Shown piece after piece: positions 26,363 through 35,864 of a stretch of DNA of 64,000 nt. The stretch is from Methylorubrum sp. B1-46 (lineage in GTDB: Bacteria; Pseudomonadota; Alphaproteobacteria; Rhizobiales; Beijerinckiaceae). Position 1 is the stretch's first letter, and each line of letters opens with the position of its first letter. The stretch spans positions 4,355,001-4,419,000 of the forward strand of contig NZ_CP088247.1 of the NCBI RefSeq assembly GCF_021117295.1, given 5' to 3'. Under the pieces are notes generated by a model. The model searched no databases and had not been told where the DNA came from. It saw nothing but the letters and a program-made list of their open reading frames with translations. The translations under genes were made by a program, and so were the position numbers.

Positions 26363-27448
26363 TCAGGGGGCGGCGGGTTCGATGGTGCCGAGCGTCCGGC
26401 GCCCGAGCGCCCGCGCCTTCAGGCGCAGGGCCGGCTTCTCGATCGTGTACCAGGAGAGCGCCGCGACGAGCCCCGCGAGGCCGAGGGCGGGCGGCAGCAG
26501 CGCGACGGCCGAGGCGGCGGGAAACAGCGCGTGTAGGCTCTGCTGGATCGGCCAGCCGTAGAGATAGACGCCGTAGGAGAGATCGGCCGGTGGATCGAGG
26601 GCTGGGCGGGCCAGCGCCGGAAGGAAGGCGAGCCAGATCGCCGCGTAGCTCTCGGAGAGGAACAGCAGCGTCCGGGCGGGGGCGTGGCCCTGGAGCAGCA
26701 AGGCGGCGGCGAGGCCGAGCAGCGGCCAAGCGGCGAGACGCACGTGATCGCGCCACAGGTAGAGGCAGGCGCCGAAGGCGAAGATCAGCGGGAGCCGCAG
26801 GGCGGTCTCGGTCCCCTTCGACATATCCGGCCGGACGGCTTCCAGCCCCGCCAGGGTCAGGGCCAGTGCGGCGGTGAGCGCCGGCACGGCCCAGCGCCGC
26901 CGCAGCAGGCCGCACAATCCGATGACGAGGACGCCGACATAGCAGATCGTCTCGTATTTGAGGGTCCAGACCGTGCCGAGCGGGCTGCGCAGCGGATTCG
27001 CCTCGAACACGCCGGGCAGGCTGGCATTGCTCTTGAAGGACAGGAGCGTACCGCGCACGAAGCGCCACAGCTCGGGTGAGGCGAGGTACTCGGCGAGCGG
27101 CAGCCGGGTGAGGGCGCCGCCGAGCAGCAGCGACACCGCCAGCGTCGCGGCCACCAGCCCCGGTAGGATTCGCAAGGAGCGGGCGATGGCGTAGTCGCGC
27201 CAGCCGCGCCGGTCGTAGCTCATGGTGACGAGGAAGCCCGAGACGGCGAAGAAGCCGTTCACCGCGTGCTCGCCGAGCGAGAAGCCGGTGGACCGGGCCA
27301 GCGGCTCGTCGGCCCCGTGACCGGAGACGACGCTGAAGGCGTGCGAGACCACCACCATCAGGGCGAGCGCCAGCCGCAACGCGGAGAAGCCGTTATGCGG
27401 GCGCGCCAGCGCCTCGGCGACGGTCGGACCGGCGAACGGGCGGATCAC
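26363..27448 (-). CDS. membrane acyltransferase, acyltransferase-3 family
   Basis: A 361-residue integral membrane protein with about ten hydrophobic segments. The N-terminal NGFSALRLALALMVVVSHAF, with the conserved arginine and histidine, is typical of the OafA/NodX acyltransferase-3 family that O-acylates sugars of cell surface polymers. The end motif LSYGVYLYGWPIQQSL also fits. The GTG start overlaps the stop of the glycosyltransferase (GTGA), so both are coupled and probably act on the same glycan. A target glycan is not identified here. Confidence 0.9.
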   Translation of the reverse strand: MIRPFAGPTVAEALARPHNGFSALRLALALMVVVSHAFSVVSGHGADEPLARSTGFSLGEHAVNGFFAVSGFLVTMSYDRRGWRDYAIARSLRILPGLVAATLAVSLLLGGALTRLPLAEYLASPELWRFVRGTLLSFKSNASLPGVFEANPLRSPLGTVWTLKYETICYVGVLVIGLCGLLRRRWAVPALTAALALTLAGLEAVRPDMSKGTETALRLPLIFAFGACLYLWRDHVRLAAWPLLGLAAALLLQGHAPARTLLFLSESYAAIWLAFLPALARPALDPPADLSYGVYLYGWPIQQSLHALFPAASAVALLPPALGLAGLVAALSWYTIEKPALRLKARALGRRTLGTIEPAAP

Positions 27449-28317
27449 GGTGACAATCCCTCGCGCGCCAGTGCGCTCTGCCCGCGCAGGGCGGCGAGCG
27501 CGCCGGCCGCCGAGCCGCCGTAGCGCTCCAGCCCCGAGCGCCGGAAGGCGAGGGCGGACAAAGCCGCCTTCGGCGCGTTGGTGGCGAGCATGCCGGGGCT
27601 CGGATCGGGCAGGCCGTATTTTTTCGAGACATAGGCCCGCGACCACGCTTGGTGCCAGCGGGTGCGAAACACCCGGCCCGGCGCCGGGGCCGAGGAACGC
27701 CCGCGCCCGTGAAGCGCTACCGCGCCGTGGACGTGGATGAGCGCGCGGCCCGCATCGGCCACCCGGCGGCAGAGGTCGTCGTCCTCGTAGAATAGGAAGA
27801 TGTTCTCGTCGAAGCCGCCGAGTTCGAGGAAGAGGGCGCGCTCGATCATCAGGCAGGCGCCGGACAGGAACGGGGCGCAGGCATCGCCCTCGGGGAGCGC
27901 CAGCCGGCCCTTCGGGTTGGTGAGGTAGGGCGCGAGCAGCGAGCGCGGCTGGTAGAAGAAGCGCCCGTCCGGCTCGTGGATGCGCGGCGCCAGCAAGCCG
28001 GCCTCGGGCCAGGCTTGCGCCGCAGCGAGCAGCGCGGCGGCGGCGCCCGGCTGCAGCACGAGGTCGGGGTTGAGGATGAGGACGTGGCGTGCCCCGTCCG
28101 CGGCGCGCACGCCGATGTTGTTGGCCCGCCCGTAGCCCTCGTTGCGGGGGTTTGCGATCACGCGCGCGCCGTGGGTCCGCGCCACCGCGACCGAGCCGTC
28201 GCGGCTGGCATTGTCGACGACGATCGCCGGAACGCCTTCGCGCGCGAGCGCCGCGAGGCAGGCGGGCAGGGCGTCCGCGCTGTCGTGGGCCACGACGATG
28301 GCGGAGAGAGCCTCCAT
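27445..28317 (-). CDS. glycosyltransferase family 2, rhamnosyltransferase-like
   Basis: A 290-residue GT-A glycosyltransferase. It starts ALSAIVVAHDSADALPACL and has AIVVDNASRDGSV, the DXD-like LILNPDLVL and the FDENIFLFYEDDDLCRR stretch typical of family 2 enzymes transferring dTDP-rhamnose-like or similar sugars. No membrane segments. The ATG lies directly behind a copy of the palindromic element, whose GGGGAG on the coding strand can serve as the ribosome binding site. Coupled to the acyltransferase downstream. Confidence 0.9.
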   Translation of the reverse strand: MEALSAIVVAHDSADALPACLAALAREGVPAIVVDNASRDGSVAVARTHGARVIANPRNEGYGRANNIGVRAADGARHVLILNPDLVLQPGAAAALLAAAQAWPEAGLLAPRIHEPDGRFFYQPRSLLAPYLTNPKGRLALPEGDACAPFLSGACLMIERALFLELGGFDENIFLFYEDDDLCRRVADAGRALIHVHGAVALHGRGRSSAPAPGRVFRTRWHQAWSRAYVSKKYGLPDPSPGMLATNAPKAALSALAFRRSGLERYGGSAAGALAALRGQSALAREGLSP

Positions 28318-28324
28318 CCCGCTC

Positions 28325-28348
28325 CCCTCCCCCGCAGAGGGGGGAGGG
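28325..28348. repeat. 24-bp partial copy of the sufB-sufC palindromic element
   Basis: This stretch is identical to bases 4834-4857 of the long palindrome between sufB and sufC (one outer arm). It is itself nearly self-complementary through CCCTCCCCC...GGGGGGAGGG. It lies between the aspS stop and the glycosyltransferase start. A single arm without the rest suggests a truncated copy of a dispersed element. Confidence 0.8.
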
Positions 28349-28361
28349 TTGGTCGGCTGCC

Positions 28362-30176
28362 TCACCCCTTCTTCTCGGGCAGGTTGAGGCGGATGTGCAG
28401 CTCGCGGAGCTGCTTGGCCGTCGCCTCGGCGGGGGCGCCCATCATCAGATCCTCGGCGCGCTGGTTCATCGGGAACAGCACGACCTCGCGGATGTTCGGC
28501 TCCTCGCACAGCAGCATGACGATGCGGTCGACCCCCGGCGCGATGCCGCCGTGCGGCGGGGCGCCGAGGCGGAGCGCATTCAGCATGCCGCCGAACTTCT
28601 CCTCCAGCACGTCCCGGCCGTAGCCGGCGATGGCGAACGCCTTCTCCATCACGTCGGGGCGATGGTTCCGGATCGCGCCGGACGACAGCTCGATGCCGTT
28701 GCAGACGATGTCGTACTGGAACGCCTTGATCCCGAGGATTTTTTCCGAATCTCCGTCGCCCAGCGCGAGGAAGTCCTCGCGATCATAGTTCGGCATCGAG
28801 AACGGGTTGTGGGAGAAGTCGATCTTCTTGTCTTCTTCGTTCCACTCGTACATCGGGAAGTCGACGACCCAGCAGAAGGCGAACTGGTCGGTGTCGGAGA
28901 GCTTCAGCTCGTCGCCGATGCGGATGCGCGCCTTGCCGGCGAGCGCGGCCGCCTTCGCCTCGGTGCCGGCGGCGAAGAACACCGCGTCGCCCGCCTTGGC
29001 GCCGGCCTTCTCGGCGATCCGGGCCTGGATCTCAGGCGGAATGAACTTGGCGATCGGCCCCTTGCCGGTGAGCGCCCCGCCCTCCTCCTCGAACACGATG
29101 TAGCCGAGCCCCGGCGCGCCTTCCGAGCGGGCCCAGTCGTTCAGCTTGTCGAAGAACGAGCGCGGCTGGCCGGCCGCCCCGGTGGCGGGGATGGCGCGCA
29201 CCACGCCGCCCGACTTGATGACGCCCTTGAACGCCTTGAACTCCACCGCGTCGTCGGCGAACGCGTCGGTGACGTCGGCGATGATCAGCGGGTTGCGCAG
29301 GTCCGGCTTGTCGACGCCGTATTTCAGCATCGCGTCGGCGTAGGTGATGCGCGGGAACTCCTTCGTCACGCGCTTGCCGCCGGCGAACTCCTCGAACACG
29401 CCGCGCAGCACGGGTTCCACCGCCTGGAACACGTCTTCTTGCGTGACGAAGCTCATCTCGATGTCGAGCTGGTAGAACTCGCCCGGGCTGCGGTCGGCGC
29501 GGGCGTCCTCATCGCGGAAGCAGGGCGCGATCTGGAAGTAGCGGTCGAAGCCCGCGATCATCGTCAGCTGCTTGAACTGCTGCGGCGCCTGCGGCAGCGC
29601 GTAGAACTTTCCGGGGTGCACGCGGGACGGCACGAGGTAGTCGCGCGCGCCCTCCGGCGAGGAGGCGGTCAGGATCGGCGTCTGGAACTCGAAGAACCCG
29701 CCCTCGCGCATGCGGCGGCGGAGCGAATCCACGATCGCGCCGCGCTTCATGATGTTGGCGTGCAGCTTCTCCCGGCGCAGATCGAGGAAGCGGTACTTGA
29801 GCCGGGTCTCCTCCGGGTATTCCTGGTCGCCGAAGACGGGCAGCGGCAGCTCGCCCGCGGGGCCCAGCACTTCGAGGTCGTCGATATAGACCTCGACCGC
29901 GCCGGTCGGCAGCTCGGCGTTCTCGGTGCCCGCGGGCCGGGTGCGCACCCGGCCGTCGATGCGGATCACCCACTCGGAGCGCGCGGTCTCGGCCGCCTTG
30001 AAGGCGGGCGAGTCGGAATCGATCACGCACTGCGTCAGGCCGTAATGGTCGCGCAGGTCGATGAAGAGCACGCCACCGTGGTCGCGAATGCGGTGGCACC
30101 AGCCGGACAGGCGGACGGTCTGCCCGACATCGGACGGGCGGAGCGCCCCACAGGTATGGGAACGGTAACGGTGCAT
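28362..30176 (-). CDS. aspS: aspartyl-tRNA synthetase
   Basis: A 604-residue class II synthetase. The OB-fold anticodon domain begins near the N-terminus ([22 protein letters not shown]). The catalytic core contains QSPQ-like [21 protein letters not shown] (motif 2 region), [13 protein letters not shown], and the motif 3 [13 protein letters not shown]. The bacterial GAD insertion domain sits between motifs 2 and 3, which accounts for the length. The enzyme charges tRNA-Asp. The start ATG is the one before [15 protein letters not shown]; ten extra upstream residues are possible. Confidence 0.96.
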   Translation of the reverse strand: MHRYRSHTCGALRPSDVGQTVRLSGWCHRIRDHGGVLFIDLRDHYGLTQCVIDSDSPAFKAAETARSEWVIRIDGRVRTRPAGTENAELPTGAVEVYIDDLEVLGPAGELPLPVFGDQEYPEETRLKYRFLDLRREKLHANIMKRGAIVDSLRRRMREGGFFEFQTPILTASSPEGARDYLVPSRVHPGKFYALPQAPQQFKQLTMIAGFDRYFQIAPCFRDEDARADRSPGEFYQLDIEMSFVTQEDVFQAVEPVLRGVFEEFAGGKRVTKEFPRITYADAMLKYGVDKPDLRNPLIIADVTDAFADDAVEFKAFKGVIKSGGVVRAIPATGAAGQPRSFFDKLNDWARSEGAPGLGYIVFEEEGGALTGKGPIAKFIPPEIQARIAEKAGAKAGDAVFFAAGTEAKAAALAGKARIRIGDELKLSDTDQFAFCWVVDFPMYEWNEEDKKIDFSHNPFSMPNYDREDFLALGDGDSEKILGIKAFQYDIVCNGIELSSGAIRNHRPDVMEKAFAIAGYGRDVLEEKFGGMLNALRLGAPPHGGIAPGVDRIVMLLCEEPNIREVVLFPMNQRAEDLMMGAPAEATAKQLRELHIRLNLPEKKG

Positions 30177-30256
30177 GGCGGGCTCTTTTGAGTGAGCCGG
30201 CACCATTCACGGGAGGCGGGTGAAGTCAAGGTAGAGGGGCTTGCGGCCCCTCCAGC

Positions 30257-31273
30257 CTACTCCGCGGCGGCCAGCGTCACCTCGGGCACCGGCACGCCGA
30301 TGTCGCGCAGCAGCTCGGCGTCGGCATCGGCCTCGTTGTTGGCGGTGGTGAGCAGGCGCTCGCCGTAGAAGATCGAGTTGGCCCCGGCCAGGAAGCAGAG
30401 GATCTGCGCCTCGCGCGTCAGGCTCTTGCGCCCGGCGCTGAGGCGCACGCGGGCCTTGGGCATGACGATGCGGGCGGTGGCGCACATCCGCACGAGGTCG
30501 AGCGGATCGATCGGCGGGCGGTCTTCCAGCGGCGTGCCCTCGACGGCGACCAGCGCGTTGATCGGCACGCTCTCCGGGTGAGGGGCGTGGTTGGCGAGCA
30601 CCAAGAGCATCTCGGCCCGGTCGCGCACCCGCTCGCCCATGCCGACGATGCCGCCGCAGCAGACGCCGATGCCGGCCTGCCGCACATGTTCCAGGGTCTG
30701 GAGCCGGTCATCGTAGGTGCGGGTCGAAATGATGTCGCCGTAGAAGTCCGGGCCCGTGTCGAGGTTGTGGTTGTAGGAGGTGAGGCCCGCTTCCGCGAGG
30801 CGCTGCGCCTGGGATTGGGTCAGCATGCCGAGGGTGACGCAGGCCTCCATGCCGAGCCCGCGCACGCCGCGCACCATCTCCAGCACCGCGTCGAAGTCCG
30901 GCCCGTCCTTGGGTTTGCGCCACGCCGCACCCATGCAGAAGCGGTGCGCGCCGTTGGCCTTGGCGGCAGCGGCCTCCTTCAGCACGGCCTCGACCGGCAT
31001 CAGCCGTTCGCGGGGGAGGTTCGCGCCCTTGTGATGCGCCGATTGCGGGCAATAGGCGCAATCCTCAGGGCAGCCGCCGGTCTTGATCGACAGGAGCGCC
31101 GCCCGCTGGATGTCGGCAGGATCGTTATGCGCCCGATGCACGACGCCCGCCCGATGGACGAGATCGAGCAGCGGCATGTCGTGGATCGCCTGGATCTCGG
31201 CGAGCGTCCAATCGTGCCGGATCGCGGCGTCGGGTGCCGAGGAGGAGGCGAGGGAGACCACGGTATCGCTCAT
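30257..31273 (-). CDS. bioB: biotin synthase
   Basis: A 338-residue radical SAM enzyme that inserts sulfur into dethiobiotin. The radical SAM cysteines Cys68, Cys72 and Cys75 are in [16 protein letters not shown]. Other family blocks are [37 protein letters not shown] and [14 protein letters not shown] with the arginine that holds the 2Fe-2S cluster. It stands without other bio genes here. The ATG chosen gives the usual length; 12 more residues are possible. I see no BioR-type operator in front. Confidence 0.96.
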   Translation of the reverse strand: MSDTVVSLASSSAPDAAIRHDWTLAEIQAIHDMPLLDLVHRAGVVHRAHNDPADIQRAALLSIKTGGCPEDCAYCPQSAHHKGANLPRERLMPVEAVLKEAAAAKANGAHRFCMGAAWRKPKDGPDFDAVLEMVRGVRGLGMEACVTLGMLTQSQAQRLAEAGLTSYNHNLDTGPDFYGDIISTRTYDDRLQTLEHVRQAGIGVCCGGIVGMGERVRDRAEMLLVLANHAPHPESVPINALVAVEGTPLEDRPPIDPLDLVRMCATARIVMPKARVRLSAGRKSLTREAQILCFLAGANSIFYGERLLTTANNEADADAELLRDIGVPVPEVTLAAAE

Positions 31274-31315
31274 GCGCTTCTTTGAGAGGGAAGGCGGGGA
31301 AAAAATCAAGCCTGG

Positions 31316-32530
31316 CTAATCGAACGGGACGCCGGCCCGCCGCATCCCCTCGACGAACCGCTCCTTCCCGGCCGACGGTCGGTAGAGGCGCATGGCGCGG
31401 GCGATCCGGTAGCTCGGCTCCAGTTCCATGAAGCGGACGGCGGCAGCGTGGGCCTCCGCCTGCCGGCCGAGCCAGGCGAGGCTTGCGGCGCGGACGCGGT
31501 GGGTGCTGGTCCAGGTCGGGTCCTCCGCCATCGCGCGGTCGAGCCAGAGCAGCGCCTCCTCGTGCGCGCCGGCCATGCACAGGGCGAGTCCGAGGCCGGA
31601 ATCGAAGCGGAAGGTGGTGGGGTCGAGCGGGCTCTGCCGCTTGGCCGCCCGGAAATGGGCGGCGGCCCAATCCGGCTCGCCGACGTAGCAGCGCACCCAG
31701 CCGCTGCGCTCGTAGGCGGCGGCGCTGTTCGGGTTGAGGGCCAGCGAGCGGTCGAGCAGGCCGAGCGCCGTGTCGTAGTCCTGCGCCAGGAAGGCCAGGG
31801 TGTGGCCCGCCATCATCAGCACCGCCGGGTCGCCGGCGTCCCGCTCCAGGGCGAGGCGGGCGAGCCGCGCGCCCTCCGCACAATCGGCCGCCGCATCCGC
31901 GCTCCAGCCCTGCACCACGAGGTTGGTGTAGCACTGCGCCAGCAGCGCGTAGGGCAGGGGATGCTCCGGCACGAGGCGGCGCACCGCCTCGATCGAGGCG
32001 ATGCGCAGGCGCACGCTCTCGGCGCTCGGCATGGCGTGGTTCGAGTAGGCGGACAGGAACGGCGCGTAGACGCCGACATCGAGCGGCGGCCCTGCCCGCT
32101 CCGGCCCGGCGTCATGGGCGAGGCCGGGCGCCATCGCCGCCACCGCGCCGGCGACGATGCGGCTGCGCAGGGCGTGGAGGGCCCCCTCGTCCGCGTCGAG
32201 TTCCTGGGTCCAGACCGGCCGCTCGGTCGCCATGCGGTGCAGCCGGGCCTCGCCCCGCAGGCGCGTGCCCGCCCGCGACAGGGTTCCCGTGAGGATATGC
32301 GCAACGCCGAGCCGACCGGCCGCCTCATCCGGGGGAACGGCGCGGCCCTTGAAGGTGAAGGCGGAGTTGCGCGCGCTCACGAACAGGCCGGGCGTGCAGG
32401 CCAGCGCGTCCGTGACATGCTCCGACAGGCCGTCGGCGAGCGCCTGGGTATCGAAATCGCCCTCGGGATCGGCGAAGGGCAGCACGGCGACCGAGGGCCG
32501 GTCCGGCAGCGGCAGGGAGGAGAGCGCCAT
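31316..32530 (-). CDS. TolB-like/TPR protein, cyclase-less CadC-type module
   Basis: A 404-residue soluble protein. The first 110 residues (PSVAVLPFADPEGDFDTQAL, LSEHVTDALACTPGLFV, then ILTGTLSRAGTRLRG) match the TolB-like domain found in the C-terminal half of many class III adenylate cyclases and CadC-type regulators of Rhizobiales. The rest is TPR-like helical repeat, with LLDRSLALNPNSAAAYERSG a clear unit. Neither a cyclase domain nor a winged-helix DNA-binding domain is present, so it is only the sensing/protein-binding half. Function unknown. It lies 10 bases after a hydrolase gene on the same strand. Confidence 0.82.
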   Translation of the reverse strand: MALSSLPLPDRPSVAVLPFADPEGDFDTQALADGLSEHVTDALACTPGLFVSARNSAFTFKGRAVPPDEAAGRLGVAHILTGTLSRAGTRLRGEARLHRMATERPVWTQELDADEGALHALRSRIVAGAVAAMAPGLAHDAGPERAGPPLDVGVYAPFLSAYSNHAMPSAESVRLRIASIEAVRRLVPEHPLPYALLAQCYTNLVVQGWSADAAADCAEGARLARLALERDAGDPAVLMMAGHTLAFLAQDYDTALGLLDRSLALNPNSAAAYERSGWVRCYVGEPDWAAAHFRAAKRQSPLDPTTFRFDSGLGLALCMAGAHEEALLWLDRAMAEDPTWTSTHRVRAASLAWLGRQAEAHAAAVRFMELEPSYRIARAMRLYRPSAGKERFVEGMRRAGVPFD

Positions 32531-32539
32531 GGCGTGAGG

Positions 32540-33304
32540 CTAGATCACGCCCCGCCGGCGCAGGATGGCTTCGAGGCCGCTCACATCCTCGAGGAAGCCG
32601 AAATGGCCGCCGGGCAAGGTGGCGACATCGAAGCCCGTCAGGTCGCCGCCGTGAGCCGCGTAGAGATCGTGCGAAAACACGTCGGCCTCGCCGAAGACGA
32701 GGGTGAGGCGGTCCGCCTGCGCTGCCACGATCCCGCGCTGGTCGTAGTCGCCGAGGCTCATCGAGACGCCGTGATAGACCGGCGGGACCAGAGCGAGGTC
32801 GAGCGCCGGCAGATCGCTCTCCCGGCCGCAATAGGCCGGCAAAAGGATCGCCATCACGGAGCTGCCGGCCTCCGGATCGGTGCGTGCCATCAGCGGCGCC
32901 GCCCGGCCCATCGCTTCGGGCGAGAGCCGGGCGAATAGGGCGGCCACGCCCGCGTCGAGCCCGGCGCGGGTCGGCGGGGCCGGGTGGAGCAGCACGGCAC
33001 GGGCGAACCTGTCCGGTGGCAGGCGATCGAGCAGGGCGAGCGCAAGCCACGCCCCCCAGGAATGGGCGACGAGGGTCACCGGCCCCTCCCCCGCGCGCTC
33101 GGTCACGAAGCGGGCAGCGGCGTCGAGCACGCTGTCCGCGGTGACGGGTTCCGACCCGCCGCCGCATCCGGGCTGCTCGAAGAAGGCCCAGTCCCGCGCA
33201 AAACCCGCGCGCCGCAGCGGATCCGCGGCGTAGGCGACGTCGAGGCCGGGGCCGCCGCCGAGGAAGACGACCGGGCCGGGCCGGTCCTGCGGGGATGCGG
33301 TCAT
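32540..33304 (-). CDS. alpha/beta hydrolase
   Basis: A 254-residue alpha/beta hydrolase, similar in style to haloalkane dehalogenase/epoxide hydrolase and proline iminopeptidase relatives. It begins with PVVFLGGGPG, the oxyanion loop. The nucleophile elbow is AHSWGAW with the serine, an acid is in VFGEADVFS, and the base is in PGGHFGFL. No export signal. It lies between the TPR protein and the FAH-family protein, all on the same strand with gaps of about 10 bases, so they are likely one transcript. The substrate cannot be told. Confidence 0.85.
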   Translation of the reverse strand: MTASPQDRPGPVVFLGGGPGLDVAYAADPLRRAGFARDWAFFEQPGCGGGSEPVTADSVLDAAARFVTERAGEGPVTLVAHSWGAWLALALLDRLPPDRFARAVLLHPAPPTRAGLDAGVAALFARLSPEAMGRAAPLMARTDPEAGSSVMAILLPAYCGRESDLPALDLALVPPVYHGVSMSLGDYDQRGIVAAQADRLTLVFGEADVFSHDLYAAHGGDLTGFDVATLPGGHFGFLEDVSGLEAILRRRGVI

Positions 33305-33317
33305 CTTCGTCCGGCTG

Positions 33318-34202
33318 TCAGTTCGTCGGCTCGCCGGCGGCGACCTTGGCGGTCCAGTCGTCGAAGGCGACCACCCGCTGGCGCTGCTCGCCGAGGCCGT
33401 CGATGCGCAGCACCATCTCGTCGTCGCTCCGGAGATAGCGCGGCGGCTTCATGCCGAGGCCGACGCCGGGCGGGGTGCCGGTGGTGATGACGTCGCCGGG
33501 CTCCAGCATCATGAAGTGCGAGACGTAGGCCACGAGCTGGGCGACATCGAAGATCATCGTCGCCGTCGAGCCCGTCTGCATCCGCTTCCCGTTGAGGTCG
33601 AGGCTCATCGAGAGGTTCTTCAGGTCCGGGATCTCGTCGAGGGTGACGAGCCAGGGGCCGAGCGGGCCGAAGGTCGGGCAGCCCTTGCCCTTGGTCCAGG
33701 TGCCGCCGCGCTCCATCTGGAATTCGCGCTCGGACAGGTCGTTGCAGATGCACACGCCCGCCACGTAGCGCAGGGCCTCGTTGGCGTGGACGTAAGAGGC
33801 GCGGGCACCGATCACCACGGCGAGCTCCACCTCCCAGTCGGTCTTGGCCGAGGCCTTGGGCAGGATCACCGTGTCGTTGGGGCCGACGATGCAGGAGGGC
33901 GCCTTGTTGAAGACGATGGGCTCGGAGGGGATCGCCGCGCCCGTCTCGGCGGCGTGGTCGGCGTAGTTCAGGCCGATCGCCACGAAGTTGCGGGTGCCGC
34001 CGACGCAGGGGCCGAGGCGGGTGCCGGGCGGCAGCAGCGGCAGACTCGTCGGATCGATCCGCGCGAGCCGGTCGAGCGATTCCCGCGAGAGGCCCGGTCC
34101 GGCGATGTCGCGCAGGGTTCCCGACAGGTCGCGCAAGCCCCCCTTCGCGTCCACGAGGCCGGGCCTCTCCTCACCGCTCGCTCCGTGTCGGATCAACTTC
34201 AT
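33318..34202 (-). CDS. fumarylacetoacetate hydrolase family protein
   Basis: A 294-residue FAH-fold protein. The metal-binding acidic residues are in the DWEVELAVVIG block, with YVAGVCICNDLSEREFQ and the GDVITTGTPPGVGLGMKPPR motif near the end. Members hydrolyse or isomerise or decarboxylate beta-diketo or oxaloacetate-like acids, for example ureidoglycolate lyase relatives or 2-keto-3-deoxy-L-fuconate hydrolase types. The substrate is open. The start chosen is the ATG before KLIRHGASGEERPG; upstream residues of the open frame are arginine-rich and unlikely. Confidence 0.9.
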   Translation of the reverse strand: MKLIRHGASGEERPGLVDAKGGLRDLSGTLRDIAGPGLSRESLDRLARIDPTSLPLLPPGTRLGPCVGGTRNFVAIGLNYADHAAETGAAIPSEPIVFNKAPSCIVGPNDTVILPKASAKTDWEVELAVVIGARASYVHANEALRYVAGVCICNDLSEREFQMERGGTWTKGKGCPTFGPLGPWLVTLDEIPDLKNLSMSLDLNGKRMQTGSTATMIFDVAQLVAYVSHFMMLEPGDVITTGTPPGVGLGMKPPRYLRSDDEMVLRIDGLGEQRQRVVAFDDWTAKVAAGEPTN

Positions 34203-34469
34203 CGTCGGCGACTCCGTCCTGATCGAGGCTCGCCCATCGGCGGCGAGACCATGGCCGCGACCGATCCTGGGTGCAAGCGGCGCCCTCAAGGCCGCGCCTG
34301 TCGGTCGTGCGGTTCATACAGGCGCAGGGGCGCCTCGGTTCCGTGACATAAACTCCTCATTTGATCGATAATTCAATTTTCGGATTTCTTCCTCTGGACC
34401 GGATGCGCGCGATCCTCTTCCATCACGGATGGGACTTGGGTCTGCAAAAAGACGCTTCGGAGAATAAGA

Positions 34470-35795
34470 ATGACGGGGGGGACGATCCGCGCGCTCGGGC
34501 TCGCGGGAGCTGTCGCGGCCGCCTCAATGGCGGGCACGACAGCGGGGCAGGCCGGTGCCTTCGGCTTGCGCGAGCAGAGCGCACAAGGCTTGGGCGTCGT
34601 GTTCGCGGGCGCGGCCTCGGGCGGGGCGGGCGTCTCGTCGATCTTCTGGAACCCGGCGACGGTGACCATGCGGCCGGGCTTTGCCAGCGAGCAGAGCCTC
34701 AGCTTCATCAATCTGTCGGGTGAGATCACGCCGACGGTGGGCACCGCGCCGGGCCTGCTGCCCTTCGGCTCCTCCGGCGAGGTCGGGCAGGGCGCCGTAG
34801 TGCCCTCGGGCGCGACCTCCTACCAGCTCACCGACCGGCTCTGGGTCGGCATCCAGACCGGGGCGCCCTACGGCCTCGTCACCAAGCCGCGCCAGGATTG
34901 GGCCGGCTCGGCCTATGCCCGCTCCTCGCGGATCTTCTCGCTGGCCTTCAACCCGGTGGTCGGCTTCAAGGTCAACGACTGGCTCTCCGTCGCCGCGGGG
35001 CCGAACATCGAATATTTCCGCCTGACCCTGCGCGCGGCCGTGCCGGTCCCCGGCGTCTTCCCGGGTTTCTATCCGTCGGGCTTCATCAAGGGCGAGTCCT
35101 GGGGCGTGGGCTTCACCGCCGGTGTCCTGGTCACCCCCGCCGCCGGGACGTCGATCGGCGTCGGCTACCGCTCCTCGGTCCATCACGACATCGAGGGCTC
35201 GATCGGCTTCCCCGACCCGCGTCAGGCCATCGCCCTGGGGCAGGTGCGGGCGAACCTCAACACGCCCGAGAAGGTCAGCGTCGGCCTGACCCAGGCGATC
35301 AACCCGGTCACCCGGATCCAGCTCGGCTTCGAGTGGGACAACTGGTCGAGGCTCGGCGATGTCGGCATCGTCTCGAAGGCGCTCGGCGTGACGGTGAATC
35401 ACCTGCCGCTCAACTTCAAGGACTCGTTCTTCTACTCGATCGGCGCCGAGTACGACTGGTCGCCGAACCTGACCCTGCGGGCCGGCTTCGGCTACGACAA
35501 CGTGCCGATCGACTTCACGAACCGCTCGGCGCGCCTGCCCGACAGCGACCGTTACGTCGTCTCGATCGGCGGCAGCTATCGCTGGAGCGAGAAGGTGCTG
35601 CTGACGGCCAGCTACGCGCACGCCTTCTTCGACCGCGGGCTTCTCCTGGCGGGTCCGGGCCGCGACTACAACATCGGCAACATCCCGCTCGCGGCGTCCA
35701 CCGACGTCAGCGCCGACGTCGTGTCGGTCGGCTTCCGCTATCAGTGGGACACGCCCGCCGCCGTCGCCCCGACGCCGCTGGTGCGCAAGTACTGA
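34470..35795 (+). CDS. FadL/OmpP1-type outer membrane transport protein
   Basis: A 441-residue outer membrane barrel. A signal peptide of about 28 residues ends near AGQAGAFGLREQS, and the mature N-terminus GLREQSAQGLGVVFAGAASG with SSIFWNPATVT is the hatch-domain pattern of FadL/TodX proteins for long-chain fatty acids and aromatic hydrocarbons. The rest shows alternating strands and ends in SVGFRYQW plus a short tail ending KY. It is expected to bring hydrophobic substrates across the outer membrane. About 267 bases upstream hold no gene and are partly AT-rich, the likely promoter. Confidence 0.92.
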   Translation: MTGGTIRALGLAGAVAAASMAGTTAGQAGAFGLREQSAQGLGVVFAGAASGGAGVSSIFWNPATVTMRPGFASEQSLSFINLSGEITPTVGTAPGLLPFGSSGEVGQGAVVPSGATSYQLTDRLWVGIQTGAPYGLVTKPRQDWAGSAYARSSRIFSLAFNPVVGFKVNDWLSVAAGPNIEYFRLTLRAAVPVPGVFPGFYPSGFIKGESWGVGFTAGVLVTPAAGTSIGVGYRSSVHHDIEGSIGFPDPRQAIALGQVRANLNTPEKVSVGLTQAINPVTRIQLGFEWDNWSRLGDVGIVSKALGVTVNHLPLNFKDSFFYSIGAEYDWSPNLTLRAGFGYDNVPIDFTNRSARLPDSDRYVVSIGGSYRWSEKVLLTASYAHAFFDRGLLLAGPGRDYNIGNIPLAASTDVSADVVSVGFRYQWDTPAAVAPTPLVRKY

Positions 35796-35814
35796 TCGCC
35801 TGATCGGCCGCGAC

Positions 35815-35856
35815 ACGCCCCGCGCCGGACCTGCAACGGGCTCCTGCGCGGGGCGT
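35815..35856. terminator. hairpin between convergent fadL-like and tyrA-like genes
   Basis: An 11-base perfect stem (ACGCCCCGCGC / GCGCGGGGCGT, 35815-35825 with 35846-35856) with a 20-base loop, between two convergent stop codons. There is no T-tract, so it may act through structure or with Rho. Confidence 0.6.
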
Positions 35857-35864
35857 ATCGATTC

